A DNA stretch of 64,000 nt, taken from positions 52,817,381 to 52,881,380 of the forward strand of contig NC_069136.1 in the NCBI RefSeq assembly GCF_026914265.1, written 5' to 3'. This stretch comes from Mya arenaria. Its lineage: Eukaryota; Mollusca; Bivalvia; Myida; Myidae. Made by a program: the position numbers and the translations under genes. Below are positions 30,274 to 43,256 of this stretch, one piece after another. Under the pieces are notes generated by a model. It saw nothing but the letters and a program-made list of their open reading frames with translations, had not been told where the DNA came from and did no database searches. Within the stretch, counting starts at the first letter, position 1. The number at the start of each line of letters is the position of its first letter.

Positions 30274-30610
30274 TTAAAACTGCACTCTCACAAAGTGACA
30301 GTTTTTACCTTTTTTTATAATCAGCTGTTTTTGGTACATGTAGCAATGCCTTCAATGCAGTGATATAAGATAAATAACTATAGAACAGATCTCAGTTGTT
30401 TGGAAAACCGCCTAAAATTACATTTTTCTTAAAGCTTCAGTAGAAAATTTAGCCATAAAACATCAATTTTTGAACGCTTATATGAAAAACTGCAATCTGT
30501 GCTTTCATCAGCAATCTTAATCATTGGTTTCAATTCATTTTAGCATAAATTGGCTCATTCAAAGACAAAAGAATTGTCAAAACAGTCAATCTGTGAGAGT
30601 GCAGCTTTAA
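30274..30610. repeat. TTAA-flanked MITE, family A, copy 4
   Basis: Starts TTAAAACTGCACTCTCACAA and ends CAATCTGTGAGAGTGCAGCT then TTAA. It is the best preserved of the four copies at its right end. Confidence 0.8.
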
Positions 30611-30852
30611 CTATTCACATTAAATTTGGTTATTGTTTAAATGATATTTTGTTTTAAAAATGATGTCAGTGAATATGCTGATTTGTTGTACATTCTGTTA
30701 TTATCAATACATGTTGTGTATTTTGTTACATTTTCAGATTAATTGTTACAGAAACAATTACAGAATAAAAATGATTAAACTTGAAAGTTACGTTATGATG
30801 ATTTTTTTATAAATATATATATAAATATTACTGTGTTCGGTATAATAAAATA

Positions 30853-30960
30853 AATATTGCATGGCTTCCAGTGTGACAGTACATATTGTCAACATTCGGG
30901 TAAACAGTATTTCCCTTATGTTGACAATATGTACTGTCACACTGGAAGCCATGCAATATT
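30853..30960. repeat. perfect 43-bp inverted repeat (hairpin) with 22-base loop
   Basis: 30853-30895 (AATATTGCATGGCTTCCAGT...) and 30918-30960 (...ACTGGAAGCCATGCAATATT) are exact reverse complements by eye, separated by 22 bases. The transcript of either strand would fold into an uninterrupted 43-bp stem. AT-rich DNA flanks it. Confidence 0.95.
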
Positions 30961-31038
30961 AATATAATATTATACAATATATATGGTAATTAAGTTTGGC
31001 ATCGTATAGGGAATTTTACTGCATACGTAACCTCGTAA

Positions 31039-31043
<5 letters not shown>

Positions 31044-31101
<58 letters not shown>
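31044..31101. repeat. (GT)n microsatellite
   Basis: A GT dinucleotide tract with a single interruption. The open frames on both strands here are repeat artefacts. Confidence 0.97.
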
Positions 31102-31103
<2 letters not shown>

Positions 31104-31736
31104 TGTGCACACGCGCTGGTGGGTTGTCCGGGAAAGAGCTTGTACTGCACTATAACATTTCTTAAGAAAGAATCGTTGTCCCATTTGGAGATGAGGCATC
31201 AGTGATTCGTTAAAACCGTTGAGGCTCGTACTGCTTAATTTGTACGCTTACAGTACGATTATATTACAATTGATTTTGTGTTAAACATGTATGAATTATT
31301 TAACTGTTACGCGTAATAATGTAGGCCAGTGTCGACAACAAGTCGACATGCTCTTAAAAAGTCGCAATTGTACCTACCCATCCTGAATTGAAGAGAAAAC
31401 AAAATTAGATATGTTCGTCCAAATTTACGGGCAATTTAACACCATTATTAACGACATTGTTACGGGGAGCTATTTTATGCTGTGGTCATATGTTCAAATA
31501 TAAAAGTACAGCTAGCACATTTGTATGAAATCTTGTTTGGAATACTGCAGTTCACAAGTATATCCGTACAGCATTATAAGCAATACAGATTTGAAAGTTA
31601 ACGTTGTTAACTTAAACAAATGTCTGATAATTCGGTCCTTGATATTTGTTCACAGATACAGTGTAAATTAGGTAAATAGTTATTACTGTAATTAAACAGT
31701 TTGGAGTTTTAAATGTCTACCCTAGTCGGTTTACTC

Positions 31737-34700
31737 TTACATCTCGTCGTCATCCTTATACAGTACCATTTCATTTCCAAGTGATGAGTATAAGCCCCAA
31801 CCCTGAAACACAAGAAAATATGTAACTTTCTTATTATTGGACTATAATAATTATTTTGACCTTGTAATAATTTTAGATTCCCCATTGTCCTTCAGTTGTC
31901 ATTTTTTTTTAATTTCTATCATAAACACATTTTAATATGTAGTAATTAAAATAACTGGATTAGATAAGTGGTCAAGTAGAGTAAAAACGTTTTAACAGAA
32001 CAGATCAGGACAGAAGTCTTTTTCGACTACTATGGACGACATAGCCTTTCTTCACACAAACATTTACATAAGTGTTCATACACACAAACATACTCATATA
32101 ATACATTCATTAATATAAAACAAACATTCAATAATACTAAACCAGTTTAAAGAAAACCGTTTCAAGCTGATGAAGCCTTTTGGTTCATAGTTGATGAAAC
32201 GGTAAATGTGTTTGCTCTGGACATAGCTTTGATCTTAAGAAGACTCACTTTTTGAACATTGAACGCGTATATGAATTTTAAATAACATTCTAACATAAAT
32301 ACAAGCTATTGTACTCAAATAAACTACGACAATTTAGATAACATTGCTCTGATTTAGTTGTTATTATCATCATTTTTAAAAAAGACAAAGTTATGACAAA
32401 AAGATGATATTTAAATCATACATCATGGATATTCTTTCAGTTTTCTAACTGTACCTCTTGGTATGCGGCATAAATTGGAAACTAGTTTGGAATGTTGTAG
32501 AAAGACACCATCTGGTATCGTCTGAAATTTGGTAAATTCGCTTTCATTGAATAACTTAACTGAAATGATAAAAACTATCATTCAATTAAAATATACAAGC
32601 GTTAGAATTAGGATTTCATTATATCATAACATAGCATAATTGTATTTATTTCCAGTATTTGATAAATTTAATTTAGACTGACCTGCAGATGGTGTCCTTG
32701 GTTAGCTACATGTAGCGATAAAACCATCGAGTCGTACCAATTCCTAGAAATGTAGATAGTAATTACAGTGCTCAATATCACATGACCTTATGTAGCGGTA
32801 ACAGACGGTATTTCATAATATGGTACTCGGATTACACGATTAATTCTAAGTCAGTTTTCGAAGTTCGATCGCTACGCCCTTCTGAATTATTAAGATGTTA
32901 CACAATAATTTACAATACTTATCTAAATATTGACGGACACACACTCTGTATTTAATACACTTACCATCTGCATAGAAGATGTGATTATTTCCACTTCTTG
33001 AATACCACGATTATTAACATCTGCAGGAGTCATTTCAAACGAGAGATGCCATTTGAGGCACGCCTTGTAGTAAACATTCGTGTGACCACAGGCGTAAACA
33101 CCATATTGTGTGCGCGTGGCAGGCATATACTTCTATTCGAAAAACGGCAACAGGTTAAATAGCTTAAGGGTATCGAAAATGGAAAAAAGTTATATATTTA
33201 TTATATTTGGATGAAGGTACTACTTTTTCCTGATTTGTATTACGTGTTGCATTGAGGTGTATAGTTTTCTATTAGTTTTTCGTTTTGTTTAACTTGATTG
33301 TGACTGACATCAACTTAAGTTGAGATGATAGGCAAGATAACATAACAGTCTTGAGGATCGAACCAAATACCGCTTATGCGAGCGACGGACACCTCTTCTA
33401 CTGGACCGCACTCAATCTAATTTTATTCAGTTACTAAATTTATTCTACCAAGCATAGCAACAATTAAAAAAATAATGTATTATAACATCTGTTTTGAATG
33501 ATTTTTGGCCCCTCATTGCATCCATGTAAGCTACAACTGCTTCTCTGCCTTGACCTCGTATTTCATCTCTGAAACAAAAATATATTATTAAGGTAATTCC
33601 TCTGTAGCTTACACTATTCTCTCAATACATCCTGAAATATGAGCACCGCGGAAGCCGTTGCTTATCCAGCGTTGACAAAATTGCACTTATCATTTATGAA
33701 TAGTTAAAATGGAATCTGGACTGTTGCTTTAAAGGTTTTGCGTCTAAACGATCATTCGTCAAAAATGAATTGCACAAATGTAACCTGCGTATATTTCTAG
33801 TAAGTAGAACAGCGTTTATGAGTTTTAGATAACCGATGTTTATACCCTGTATTTATTGAATTTACTTATTTATTATGTAAATTGTGAGTAAAGACGTTAA
33901 CTAATCAAGAAATCTAACAAGTGCAGCAGACATAAGAGATCTGCGATTTCCGAATTAAGCACCTAAGACAATTGGCAATAAGAAATTGATGTAGATCACT
34001 AATTTAAAACACTACGAGTGTAATTCTTATTTTTTATGCTTTTTAGTTTACTAAGGTAAACACATTAATGATTGACACGAAATATTTGGGCTAATTTTGT
34101 TGTTTTTCTTTCACCGGAAAACGTGCTTTACAAAACGGCGGACGCGAATTCAATCGTTCTTTTGAGGAAACGCAGTTCGTCGGAATGTTAATAGAAATGT
34201 AAAGCTCCTACAAAAAGAACAAATCATGACGACGGTCAGTCAAAGAAATCGACGCAGTCGATCCCAGAAAATATGCTGTCGAAACTCTAATCATATGAAG
34301 ATAAAATGTTTCCAGTATTGAACAACGTTCAGAATAAGATGAAAGAATACTCGAGAGTACTAAATTCGTTTAAGAAACAATTGGACGTGAGTAGAACTAA
34401 CAAAGATGAGTAATAGCATGTGGTATATGCTTATAAGGTTGCTTTGACAGTAATTCTCATGAGCAAAACCATGGATGTGATTGGAGAAAAACGATTTTCA
34501 AACCTCGTGAAAGACCCTCTTATTGTGAGGGGCTAAGAATTGTAAGAATGAACCAGTTGATCTGGGATACAGTTTCACCCGTGTAACGTTAACCGATAAG
34601 AAGTTATAAAATATCGAATCGTCGACTGTAAAAAGAGCAACATTGTCGATGTACAGGGGGCATTCGTTGTGGGGTTACAACAAAGCGATTTCGTGAATCA

Positions 34701-36407
34701 TTTGTGGTTTGAACAATATTTACCACATAACATAACCGTTTGAAAAATCTTCGTAACTGTCAATCATTGCCTTTTCAATATTGATATGAAAAACATACGA
34801 TAGACTTTAAATGTGTTTACCGCGATCGAATATGTTTTAACCATGTATCTTGTTTTTAGCAGATGGCAACGGTTATAGTACTTACAAGTAAAACATTGTG
34901 TAATGTCCTTTTCAACTCAATAGCTCTTCGTCAAAGTTCTTTGATTTCGTCCACCTTAAGATAACAAAAGTAATTGACATCTATACTGTCAGACTGTTCT
35001 TTATGGCTAATGTAATGGAGTCTATATTGGCAGGATATACTTCAAGGCTAATGTAATGGAGTCCATACTGTCGGCTACACTTTAAGGCTAATGTAATGGG
35101 GTCCATACTGTCAAGCTATACTTTATGGCTAATGCAATGGAGTCTATACTGTCAAGCTATACTTTATGGCTAATGCAATGGAGTCTATACTGTCAGGCTA
35201 TACTTTATGGCTAATGCAATGGAGTCTATACTGTTAGGCTATACTTTATGGCTAATGCAATGGAGTCTATACTGTCAGGCTATACTTTATGGCTTATGTA
35301 ATGGAGTTTATACTGTCAGACTATACCTTATGGCTAATGTAATGGAGTATTTACTGTCAGGATATACTTCATGGTTAATGAGCTGATAAAATGACCTGTG
35401 AATATTTAGATTATAAGCGTGAACGCTGACTAATAAAGCACCTAAAAAGCCGTAAAAAGCTACATTGTCTCGGCGAATAACGCCAACATTTGTTGTTGTT
35501 TTTTTCTTCAGAGGAAAAATTTCATAATCCAGCCATTTTAAAAGCCTCATTATGACCCTTGGTCTACATTTACGTATCGCCTCTTGAATCGTGTGTGCCA
35601 AGTTCATATGGATGTATTGAACTGTTTTTGGTTATTGTCAAGGTTAATGTGTTTTGCACTACGACGCCGACGACATTGAATCTGACAAAAAATCAAAGGA
35701 CATACCAATGACTTTCGCGAAAAAACATGTATTGGAATCGAAGTCTTTTATTGTAAACATTTGGACTAAAGTGGGCTTTCTCAAAACCGTTTCCGCGGAA
35801 GTATTTGAAGATCCAATCCCTTCAATGCAATTGTAGACTTGTTCTTAAAAACTCTGTTTTATTATCTGAAAGGTTCATGCCTAATAGGCAATGGGTCTTG
35901 GCGAACTTCCTTATTATGTATTTGACAACATCATGTTTCATGATCTTAGATATATACCACTATCTATGCGTCGTAATGCTACTGAAATTTGTGCAACCAA
36001 CTTAATCAAAGTCGTACTACAATACATTCACCTTTCAACCTTGCAATGTAATTCTCGAAATCTTCTCGGGAACCTCCTTGTGAACAGTTAGGTCCATTGA
36101 AGAGTTGAATCCCACCGATAAAGCTGATTGGGCTTAACGATCCATACCTGTTAGAAATGAATATGACCTGAACGTTGAAAGGGACATATATTTCCTGCAT
36201 CATTTTCATTAATAACCATCATGGAACCACTTTATTACTTTATTCAAAGATAAAAAAATCACAACTCACTCCGCCCACTTGTTGCCCTCAAGGAAAGTTT
36301 CAAGAGTGTCGTTTAAGATTTCATAGTTGACCTTGGCACCAAAATCAAGCTCGTCTCGTGAAATAACCAAAAGACGAAAAAGCTTCTTGAAAAGCTTCAG
36401 TTTCATC
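31737..36407 (-). CDS. unrecognised multi-exon gene, 5' end not found, possibly decaying
   Basis: Coding-like exons in transcript order: 36407-36270 (MKLKLFKKLFRLLVISRDEL...), 36147-36032 (YGSLSPISFIGGIQLFNGPN...), 35621-35488 (QYIHMNLAHTIQEAIRKC...), 34954-34886 (VDEIKEL, stop, RRAIELKRTLHNVLL), 33568-33487 (DEIRGQGREAVVAYMDAM...), 33132-32965 (KYMPATRTQYGVYACGHT...), 32743-32683 (NWYDSMVLSLHVANQGHHLQ) and 31802-31737 (GWGLYSSLGNEMVLYKDDDE..., then stop). The first three join in perfect phase, as do 33568 with 33132 and 32743 with 31802. Three problems remain: an in-frame TGA in the fourth exon, a phase mismatch between the fourth and fifth, and a one-base mismatch at the 32965/32743 junction. 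Missing small exons or pseudogenisation would explain them. The first listed exon needs an upstream exon in phase 2. No family is recognised. Confidence 0.5.
34198..34413 (+). pseudogene. coding-like stretch with one in-frame stop, unrecognised
   Basis: A single plus-strand frame reads KCKAPTKRTNHDDGQSKKST, SIPENMLSKL, a stop, then SYEDKMFPVLNNVQNKMKEY and SRVLNSFKKQLD. A GTGAGT donor-like site follows at 34387, and the frame ends at 34413. The charged, helical second half looks like coding sequence. It may be a broken first exon or a pseudogene fragment. It lies in an intron of the minus-strand gene described at 31737-36407. Confidence 0.25.
34985..35375. repeat. about 41-bp tandem repeat
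   Basis: About nine units of TTTATGGCTAATGCAATGGA then GTCTATACTGTCAGGCTATA. The central units are nearly identical. It lies in an intron of the unrecognised minus-strand gene. Confidence 0.95.
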
Positions 36408-36890
36408 CTGAAAGTATTGTATATGCTCCAAGACATTAAAAAAAATATTTTCTGTCAACAATCTGTGGTTTTCATCGATTTGTGTTATTATTGATAAATG
36501 TTGAGTGCGAATTGAAACGAGTGCGAGGTTGCGTACAAATAAACTGGTTTAAATCACGTGAACATTTGTTCAATTAAACTCTTCTCTTGTTTAAATGACG
36601 CTCGAAGGCGGTATTCATTTTCTGATAAGGTCATTATGAAGTATGTATGGTCTGTTTGTGGTGTTTGTAAGTTTTGTGCTTCTCGTTCAGTCTGTTTTGG
36701 GTCGTAGCCTTGTGCTCCTTAACCGGGCTTATACCCTAATATTTGACTACTATTTCTTCACGATACCTTAACATTTAACCAATCGTGAAGTTTTATCTTA
36801 TTCGGTAAAGTATCTAAAACTACGCGATTGTAAGATACTTAATGTGAATATCTACTATATACAATCAATAACAGTCTTAGTGTGATAACA

Positions 36891-36972
36891 GGTAGCGTGG
36901 CCGAGCGGTCTAAGGCGCTGGTTTAAGGCACCAGTCTCTTCGGAGGCGTGGGTTCGAATCCCACCGCTGCCA
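36891..36972 (+). tRNA. tRNA-Leu (anticodon AAG)
   Basis: The 82-base sequence folds as a complete class II tRNA: acceptor GGTAGCG pairs with CGCTGCC through one G-U, the anticodon stem CTGGT pairs with ACCAG, the loop is TTAAGGC with anticodon AAG, there is a long variable arm TCTCTTCGGAGGC, a T loop TTCGAAT and a discriminator A. A and B boxes are intact, and a TTTT pol III terminator is at 36980-36983. CCA is not encoded, as normal for a eukaryotic nuclear gene. Confidence 0.97.
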
Positions 36973-36999
36973 CTAGATGTTTTGCCCGCGAAAAAAAGC

Positions 37000-39585
37000 T
37001 TCGTTACGTTATTTATACGTACTTTTTCATGAAAATCACCAGCCGCGTAAGTAAAATTCAAATCACAGGGCACAAAGAATGCTTTAAATAGGAATAACTA
37101 GAAAATTAATGAAAAATGATTTTTAAAGACCTTTCACAGTGTTAATGTGGGTGGGCCAAAATTTAAAGTGATAAATTTTGGTAACAATTCTTGCACGCAT
37201 TGAAATGTTTGTAAAGTTTGGTTTCCCTTTATAAAGTCGATGATTCATATTTGTTTGTTTGTTGATGCCCCTGTAGTTTAAATCGTACAATTGATTCACA
37301 ATATTGATAACTTTTTCGAGAAGTGTCCTTACAAGTACCATGTTGTTTTGTTTTGGAAATATTTGAAACGAGTTACAATATAACACAAAGGTGTACATTT
37401 ATATATATTTGTGTGTTCGTCCTCCATTGACGTGTGTATGTATACTGAACACCTTCACTATTAATGCGTTCTGAATAACAACTATTGAGCGGACAATACT
37501 CTTAAAGGATTTCTGCTGCCCAAAAACAGCCATTGGAGAAAAATAATGTAAAAGTAAAAATAACCTTTGCCTAAAGTTACTAATTTCAAACATGGTTTCT
37601 CGCCTATAAATTATTTAACACACTCATGTTTATATTTAACTAAAGAGAAAGTTGAAACATTAACAACCCTGTTTTATATCGCTAACAACTTAAAATAAAA
37701 TCCGTAATAATTAACTTCTTCAAATATGAACTCGTGCTTTTGCTATTGCCTGTAAACCATAGCACATACTTGAGCCGTTAACACTTGTTATCTTTTTGTA
37801 ACGTCAGCATAGGTAGGAACAAATTAAACATAGTGTTAATACTTTAGGCGTAGCAAATAATGTATGTTTCTGAATTCCCGTCCTACCCTAGTTTTATTTT
37901 CGATCCTTTTTATTTTTTCGCTTTTTCAGCTTACCTACCTTGTAGATTGGGGCATTGTAATCAGAAATGACCACTGGTTTGTGGTCACCAAGACGGACAC
38001 GTGGGTTTCCTCCGTGAACTCCGGTTTCCCCAACAACACAAGACAACACTCTCGCGTAAGATCGTGCCAACGAGAGTGATTAATATACTGTTGTAATAAC
38101 ATGTTTCACAAAAGTGTAAACTAAATTAACAATTATATTTACGTCTTATCATTTTGATTTAATATCTTGAACGCCTCTAACATGACAACCTACACACACA
38201 AATCTTCCAATACAATGGTTTTCTTTTTGTGATACTTATTTTTCTGTTTAATAGCTATAGCTCACGAAATGGGTTTTAATATGGAATTATTGTGGCGATC
38301 AGTGTGTCCACCCCTTTGTCAGTCTAAACGTCTGTTTGTACAGAAGAATGTTCCGAATGTTTACGAGCCCGTGTTCAGTGTGTGTTTATAAATGAATTAA
38401 AGAAACACCAACACATTCAATTTTAAATCACATTTTACGAACGTTTGTATAGTTGATCACGCATCTTAATGAAAAAGTATTGCAAAATGTTCACTGTTTG
38501 CGTTCAATCGGGAATTTGAAGAAGACTTTGATTAATTTTATGTCATCACCCTGTTTGAATTGATAACGTCACTCAAAATCGTGATCATAGTAAACAGGAC
38601 AAGAAGATGTGACGAGCACAAAACGCAACAGAGTTAAAACAAAAAAAGCATTTATTTACTAAGACGTTTACAAAAGTAATATCAAAGATGTAACGTTAAA
38701 GGTGAAATACATAAAAAATGTCTAACAATTCACAAAATATCTTCTTGTATGTTTTAATGTTCACATAATTTAACCGACATGAACTATTACACACAATATT
38801 TAAATCCACAAACAAGTTCAGGTTAAGACCAACAAAAGGATAAAATGTATCCCTCACATAATAATTTAACCAATTCAAAGATTTTATAAATGCTCTAGCA
38901 CTGGTGGAATTTTAAGACTTGTATACTATTTGATGCAACTTAATTTTTATCTAAAGACCAATGATCAGAAAAGTTTACCCCTGCATATCCAATATGAATG
39001 TTCCAGAACATACTACAACAATTCTCAAGAACTATCTCTAAAATTATGTAAACATATTGTTTATGTTAAAACATTTATTAATAGATAAACTAGAAAATAG
39101 GACACGGGGTGTTTCAGGCGCTAAATAGTCATTCAGTGTCAGAATATTTGACTGAGTAGGGTCGAAATTTGTAATATAATTTTATAAGTTATACTGTCGT
39201 AGTAATTTGGATATTATATGTTTTTATATAAAATTTATAATTATAATTTAAATTATATAAGCAAATAGTATTATTTAAGACTATCGTTTTTGTGAAGGTG
39301 TGTGTCAATTAGTGTAAGCAAATATTAACTGCTTCTTGAATTGATTATATCACAAAATAATATTCATGAAAGAACATGTTGACGTTTATTAATCAATATA
39401 TTTATTTGATATGATTTTTGAATAGTATTAATACTAAACAGTATTGTATATCGACATATATGTATAAGTCAACGTCCGAGTGCTACAATGTACTCAATTC
39501 ATTAAATTAATTTTTAAATTGTAAGTGTCTTTATTTATTAAGAGAGCCTTTAAAGGAATTCGTCACGAAACTTTTAACTTGGGAA
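37000..39585. other. intergenic DNA, no gene recognised
   Basis: AT-rich. The plus-strand frame at 37864-38079 has a hydrophobic start, followed by a segment (GACCACTGGTTTGTGGTCAC then GTGGGTTTCCTCCGTGAACT) that looks like an old dispersed repeat rather than a gene. From 38700 to 39580 nothing is seen. Confidence 0.4.
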
Positions 39586-39588
39586 ACA

Positions 39589-39930
39589 ATGGCATCGCGT
39601 GAAGAAGCAATATCAAATTGTCATATAAGGAAGTCTGAACGCTTGTCTGAACACACAAAACGGCTCCTTTCCTGGGTGTGCGAGATCATTTTCGTATCTA
39701 GAGGCAGGTTGTCCCTCACCCACGTAACAAGGACAAGGCATATTATTATCATCACAGCGTATCGTCAGTCTGGTGACTTTGTAGCCCGGGCTGATGGGTT
39801 TGGTTGCGTTAATCTACTTAACAGAAGAAAATCTTTGAAAAATAATAAATACGTCACTGTTCACAAATCACAACCGCGTTTCACGATTGAGAATGACAGT
39901 GCAATTTGGACACATAACTTTATCTCATAG
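39589..39930 (+). other. unrecognised open frame of 113 codons
   Basis: A plus-strand frame starts MASREEAISNCHIRKSERLS. The opposite strand is also open over part of it, reading PISPGYKVTRLTIRCDDNN and YVGEGQPASRYENDLAHPG. Base composition is richer than the surroundings from about 39590 to 40260, which suggests an inserted repeat or a relic. No domain, splice site or promoter decides which strand, if either, is coding. Confidence 0.2.
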
Positions 39931-42002
39931 TAATATGCCAACTTCCAACATCAAAATACGTCGCTTTCAAAATGTTGCTCAGAGCTCATCATCATCACCA
40001 GCCACCAATGCAAAGGTACCGACTCCTGCTCGTACACCCCGAGTTGTTTTGTCTGCATCGTCACGAATACATAGATACATTCTGGTCGCCGCAATATAGC
40101 CTTGGTTTTTTCTCCTAGCCCCAAATGCAAAACAACGCAGATGTCAACTTCACTGCCCACCAAACCCTCACCGTCACCACAACAAAGGATTGTCACGTCT
40201 CTTAGACAAATTTACAACGCCATTCGATTTGTTTATACAGGCATACACAGATGCAATGAAAGAAAGCAATTCCGAAGTAGCGCCGGTTCATAAGGATAAA
40301 CATCATTTTTTCTATATAATACGATATAGCAATGTAAACAAAAAAAATAAAGAAACTTTTCCGACAATTAAATTTGTTTATCCTTTCAAATTCTGACACG
40401 ATGTATGTTGTATTAACTGTATTTCTGTTATTATTGAGGTAAAGGTTCATTGTGTTTTTAAAGATTCTTATTAAGAAAATATTTTCAGACGATCTAAGAC
40501 TTATCCTAACATTACTGGTAAGCTGAGCTTTTTTCTAGCCCTTAATTCAATATAAATTTCAGGGCCAAGCCAGGTAAACGGAAATTAAAAAAATATATAC
40601 CCTTTTAGAGGCACAATGCAATAGCCCGAATGACACTGATTAAGAGACACAAACATAATACCTTGTAAACAGCACATGCATGTACATCGAAAACAAGTTT
40701 GTATTGCCATAACCTCACACTTGTTCCAACATTTACCAATCATTACAAAGTATATTAATAACTAATGAACTGATGACGGGATATCACTTAGAAATAAACA
40801 TTTGTTCTCTCAAATGCCGTCGGGCCGCTCTTCATCTCATTATGCGTCATTCCAATCCGAATGAGAAAATTACGATCATAACCCGTTTCAATACCGATCG
40901 TTCGAATTAAGATTGCAAATTTCAAGACGCAACCCCGTGTTTGGCGTTAACTGCTTCAATAAAACATTTATCGTATATATTTTACCTGTAACGTTACGGG
41001 TCACCCCGGGCACTCTTAAGCAGACTACGGTATATGATTAAGGTAACTTTTATAAAGAGGGCCCGGACTCTTCTTTTCGGCATATACATAGGCGTTATAG
41101 TCAATATTTACGGTGACCAAAGAAATAATTCTAATTCGTATATTTATCAGAAATGACAACAAAAAGTAATTCACTTTCAAACCTTATACAAGGATGCTGG
41201 CGAATTGGTTCATCATTGTAGGTTTTAACATGGCAGCAACATGGTTGAATCCAACAAACAATTTTATGACTTTATTTGCTAAAAACTGAAGTGTTTATGG
41301 CTATAAGAAACAACTAATTCAACACTGAACGTACACAAGTGATACAAACACAAACGCAAAATTGGATAGAATGGTAAAGAATTAATATTAATTATGTTAA
41401 AGCGATATAATACTCTATACAAATAAACTTAGCATGTGCATTTTCTAAAGCATTAAATGATCGCGAATTTCTCTCCACCGAAAATCACCATGTGAACTTT
41501 GATTCAAAGTGCAACATATACGGCATGTTAATCAACATAAAATAAACACCGACTGACGCCGTCAGCGATTTTTCGTACTCTGTTACGCATAACGCGGAAT
41601 CTACAATTAAAGAAACGGACTCATTCTAACATAAGGGGTCCTTATATGAACATGTTTCATTGGTTTCACTTCAGACGTACAGTTAAATCGAAGCTTTAAA
41701 AAACGCTCGCAAAATCTAAGTGGTAATAAACGAAATTCTTTGAAGAGTTGAAACTGAAGACCGAAGCTGTTATTGGGGCGATACAAATTGACTGTCTCTT
41801 CATGTTTTGCTTAACTAATTAATGAGCCCATTTTGATTAGTATATGTACACACAGTAAGGGGCAAACCTACACGAATGGGATTAGTCGGAAACATGTGTC
41901 CTGGTTAAGTTGACAATCACTGCGTGCAATTTCGATTTCTTTCATTTTTCGTGGAATCTGATTATGTCAAGTACATAAATAGCTTTTAACTGGCACATAA
42001 TC
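39931..42002. other. intergenic DNA before the receptor 3' end
   Basis: No exon or RNA gene is recognised. The receptor's 3' untranslated region must lie in the upper part. A TTTATT (AATAAA on the minus strand) occurs near 41271, but other placements are possible. Confidence 0.4.
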
Positions 42003-43166
42003 CTACCATTTCTTTTTTATCACAGCATAATCAGCTTGCTGATCGTTTGCATCTTTATTCCTAAGAGGTTTTAGAGCACTCGAAGTATCATATCCACTAT
42101 CGCCATCTGTTGCTGACTTTCCATAAACGTTATCGGTGCCAGAGCTCTCCGATTCATGTTTGTTCAAATGGTTGTATGTATCACCGTCATCTCCGAAATT
42201 GTCATTGCGTTTTCCGTCGATCACGTTATTCGATACATCGTATTCATATTCAGATTGTCTGTCCGACTTTGGCGGCCTTCCATTTTGATGAATATGATCG
42301 TACTCATTAGATTGATGTAACGTGACTTTGTTATAATTGTTATTTGACTTAGCCAATCCAGACTTGGCTGGGCCCTTTTTGCCGTCGGTTGTGTCGTAAT
42401 CATCATTAGTGGTGTCTTTCTGTGATATTTCGGTCAATTCATAATGGTCAACAACATCAGTCGTATCTGGCTCTGCATAGTGTTCCGTCTCCTCCTTGGT
42501 TTCTCTATTAAACGTTTTTTCAAGCACAAAATAAGAATGATTGGAGGCAGTTAAGTCATTCGTTGTGTTTGTAGTAGATTCAAATATCGGTGTTGACACG
42601 AATGATATTTCTGTTCTTGTGTCTTCGTTACGGTTGCCCTTTTCACCCTTTCGTGTGTAACACTTTGTAAGAAGTCCCCTGTAAAGTAAAAAAAGTAGCA
42701 ATTGTTTATCCTTTATTGAAGTATATACTATTCGTCGAGTACATAACTTTATTTGAGCAATCCTGTAGACTATTGCATGACCTCTTACGACTTCTTCTTG
42801 TTTTTAGAGTTATGACCGAAGTTAACAACAACACCGCGTCTGCGGACGACGACATCGAAGATATTTAAGACACTACTTTGTCTTTTTCTTCGAAAATTAA
42901 ACTAGCGAAATACTTTGTCTATAGAATGGACTTTAAACAAATACACGTTGAATAATTAAATCAGCTTAAAAATCCATGTTCATTGCCATGTGTGTTAAAT
43001 GTGTTCATTCCATTATAACCGTGTCACAACTAAGAGAAAGATGTTTACGTTCTTCATAGTGCAACATTTAGAAAACTGCAATGGATGAGGACCTTTTTAA
43101 CTAATAAGCAACAACATACGGACTTGCCACTTAAACTGAAATTCGCGTTCACGTATTAATTCATTT

Positions 43167-43256
<90 letters not shown>

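Noticed and set aside
32451-32570. A possible extra exon of the unrecognised minus-strand gene (KLFNESEFTKFQTIPDGV in one frame, DTRWCLSTTFQTSFQFMP in another)
   Set aside because: Two frames are equally plausible, neither improves the phase chain, and the exons on either side join in phase without it.
35654-35836. A plus-strand frame starting MHYDADDIESDKKSKD
   Set aside because: Short, no domain, no splice context, and antisense to the intron of the minus-strand gene.
36855-37073. Minus-strand frame containing GGIRTHASEETGALNQ
   Set aside because: This is the well-known spurious translation of the reverse strand of a tRNA-Leu gene.
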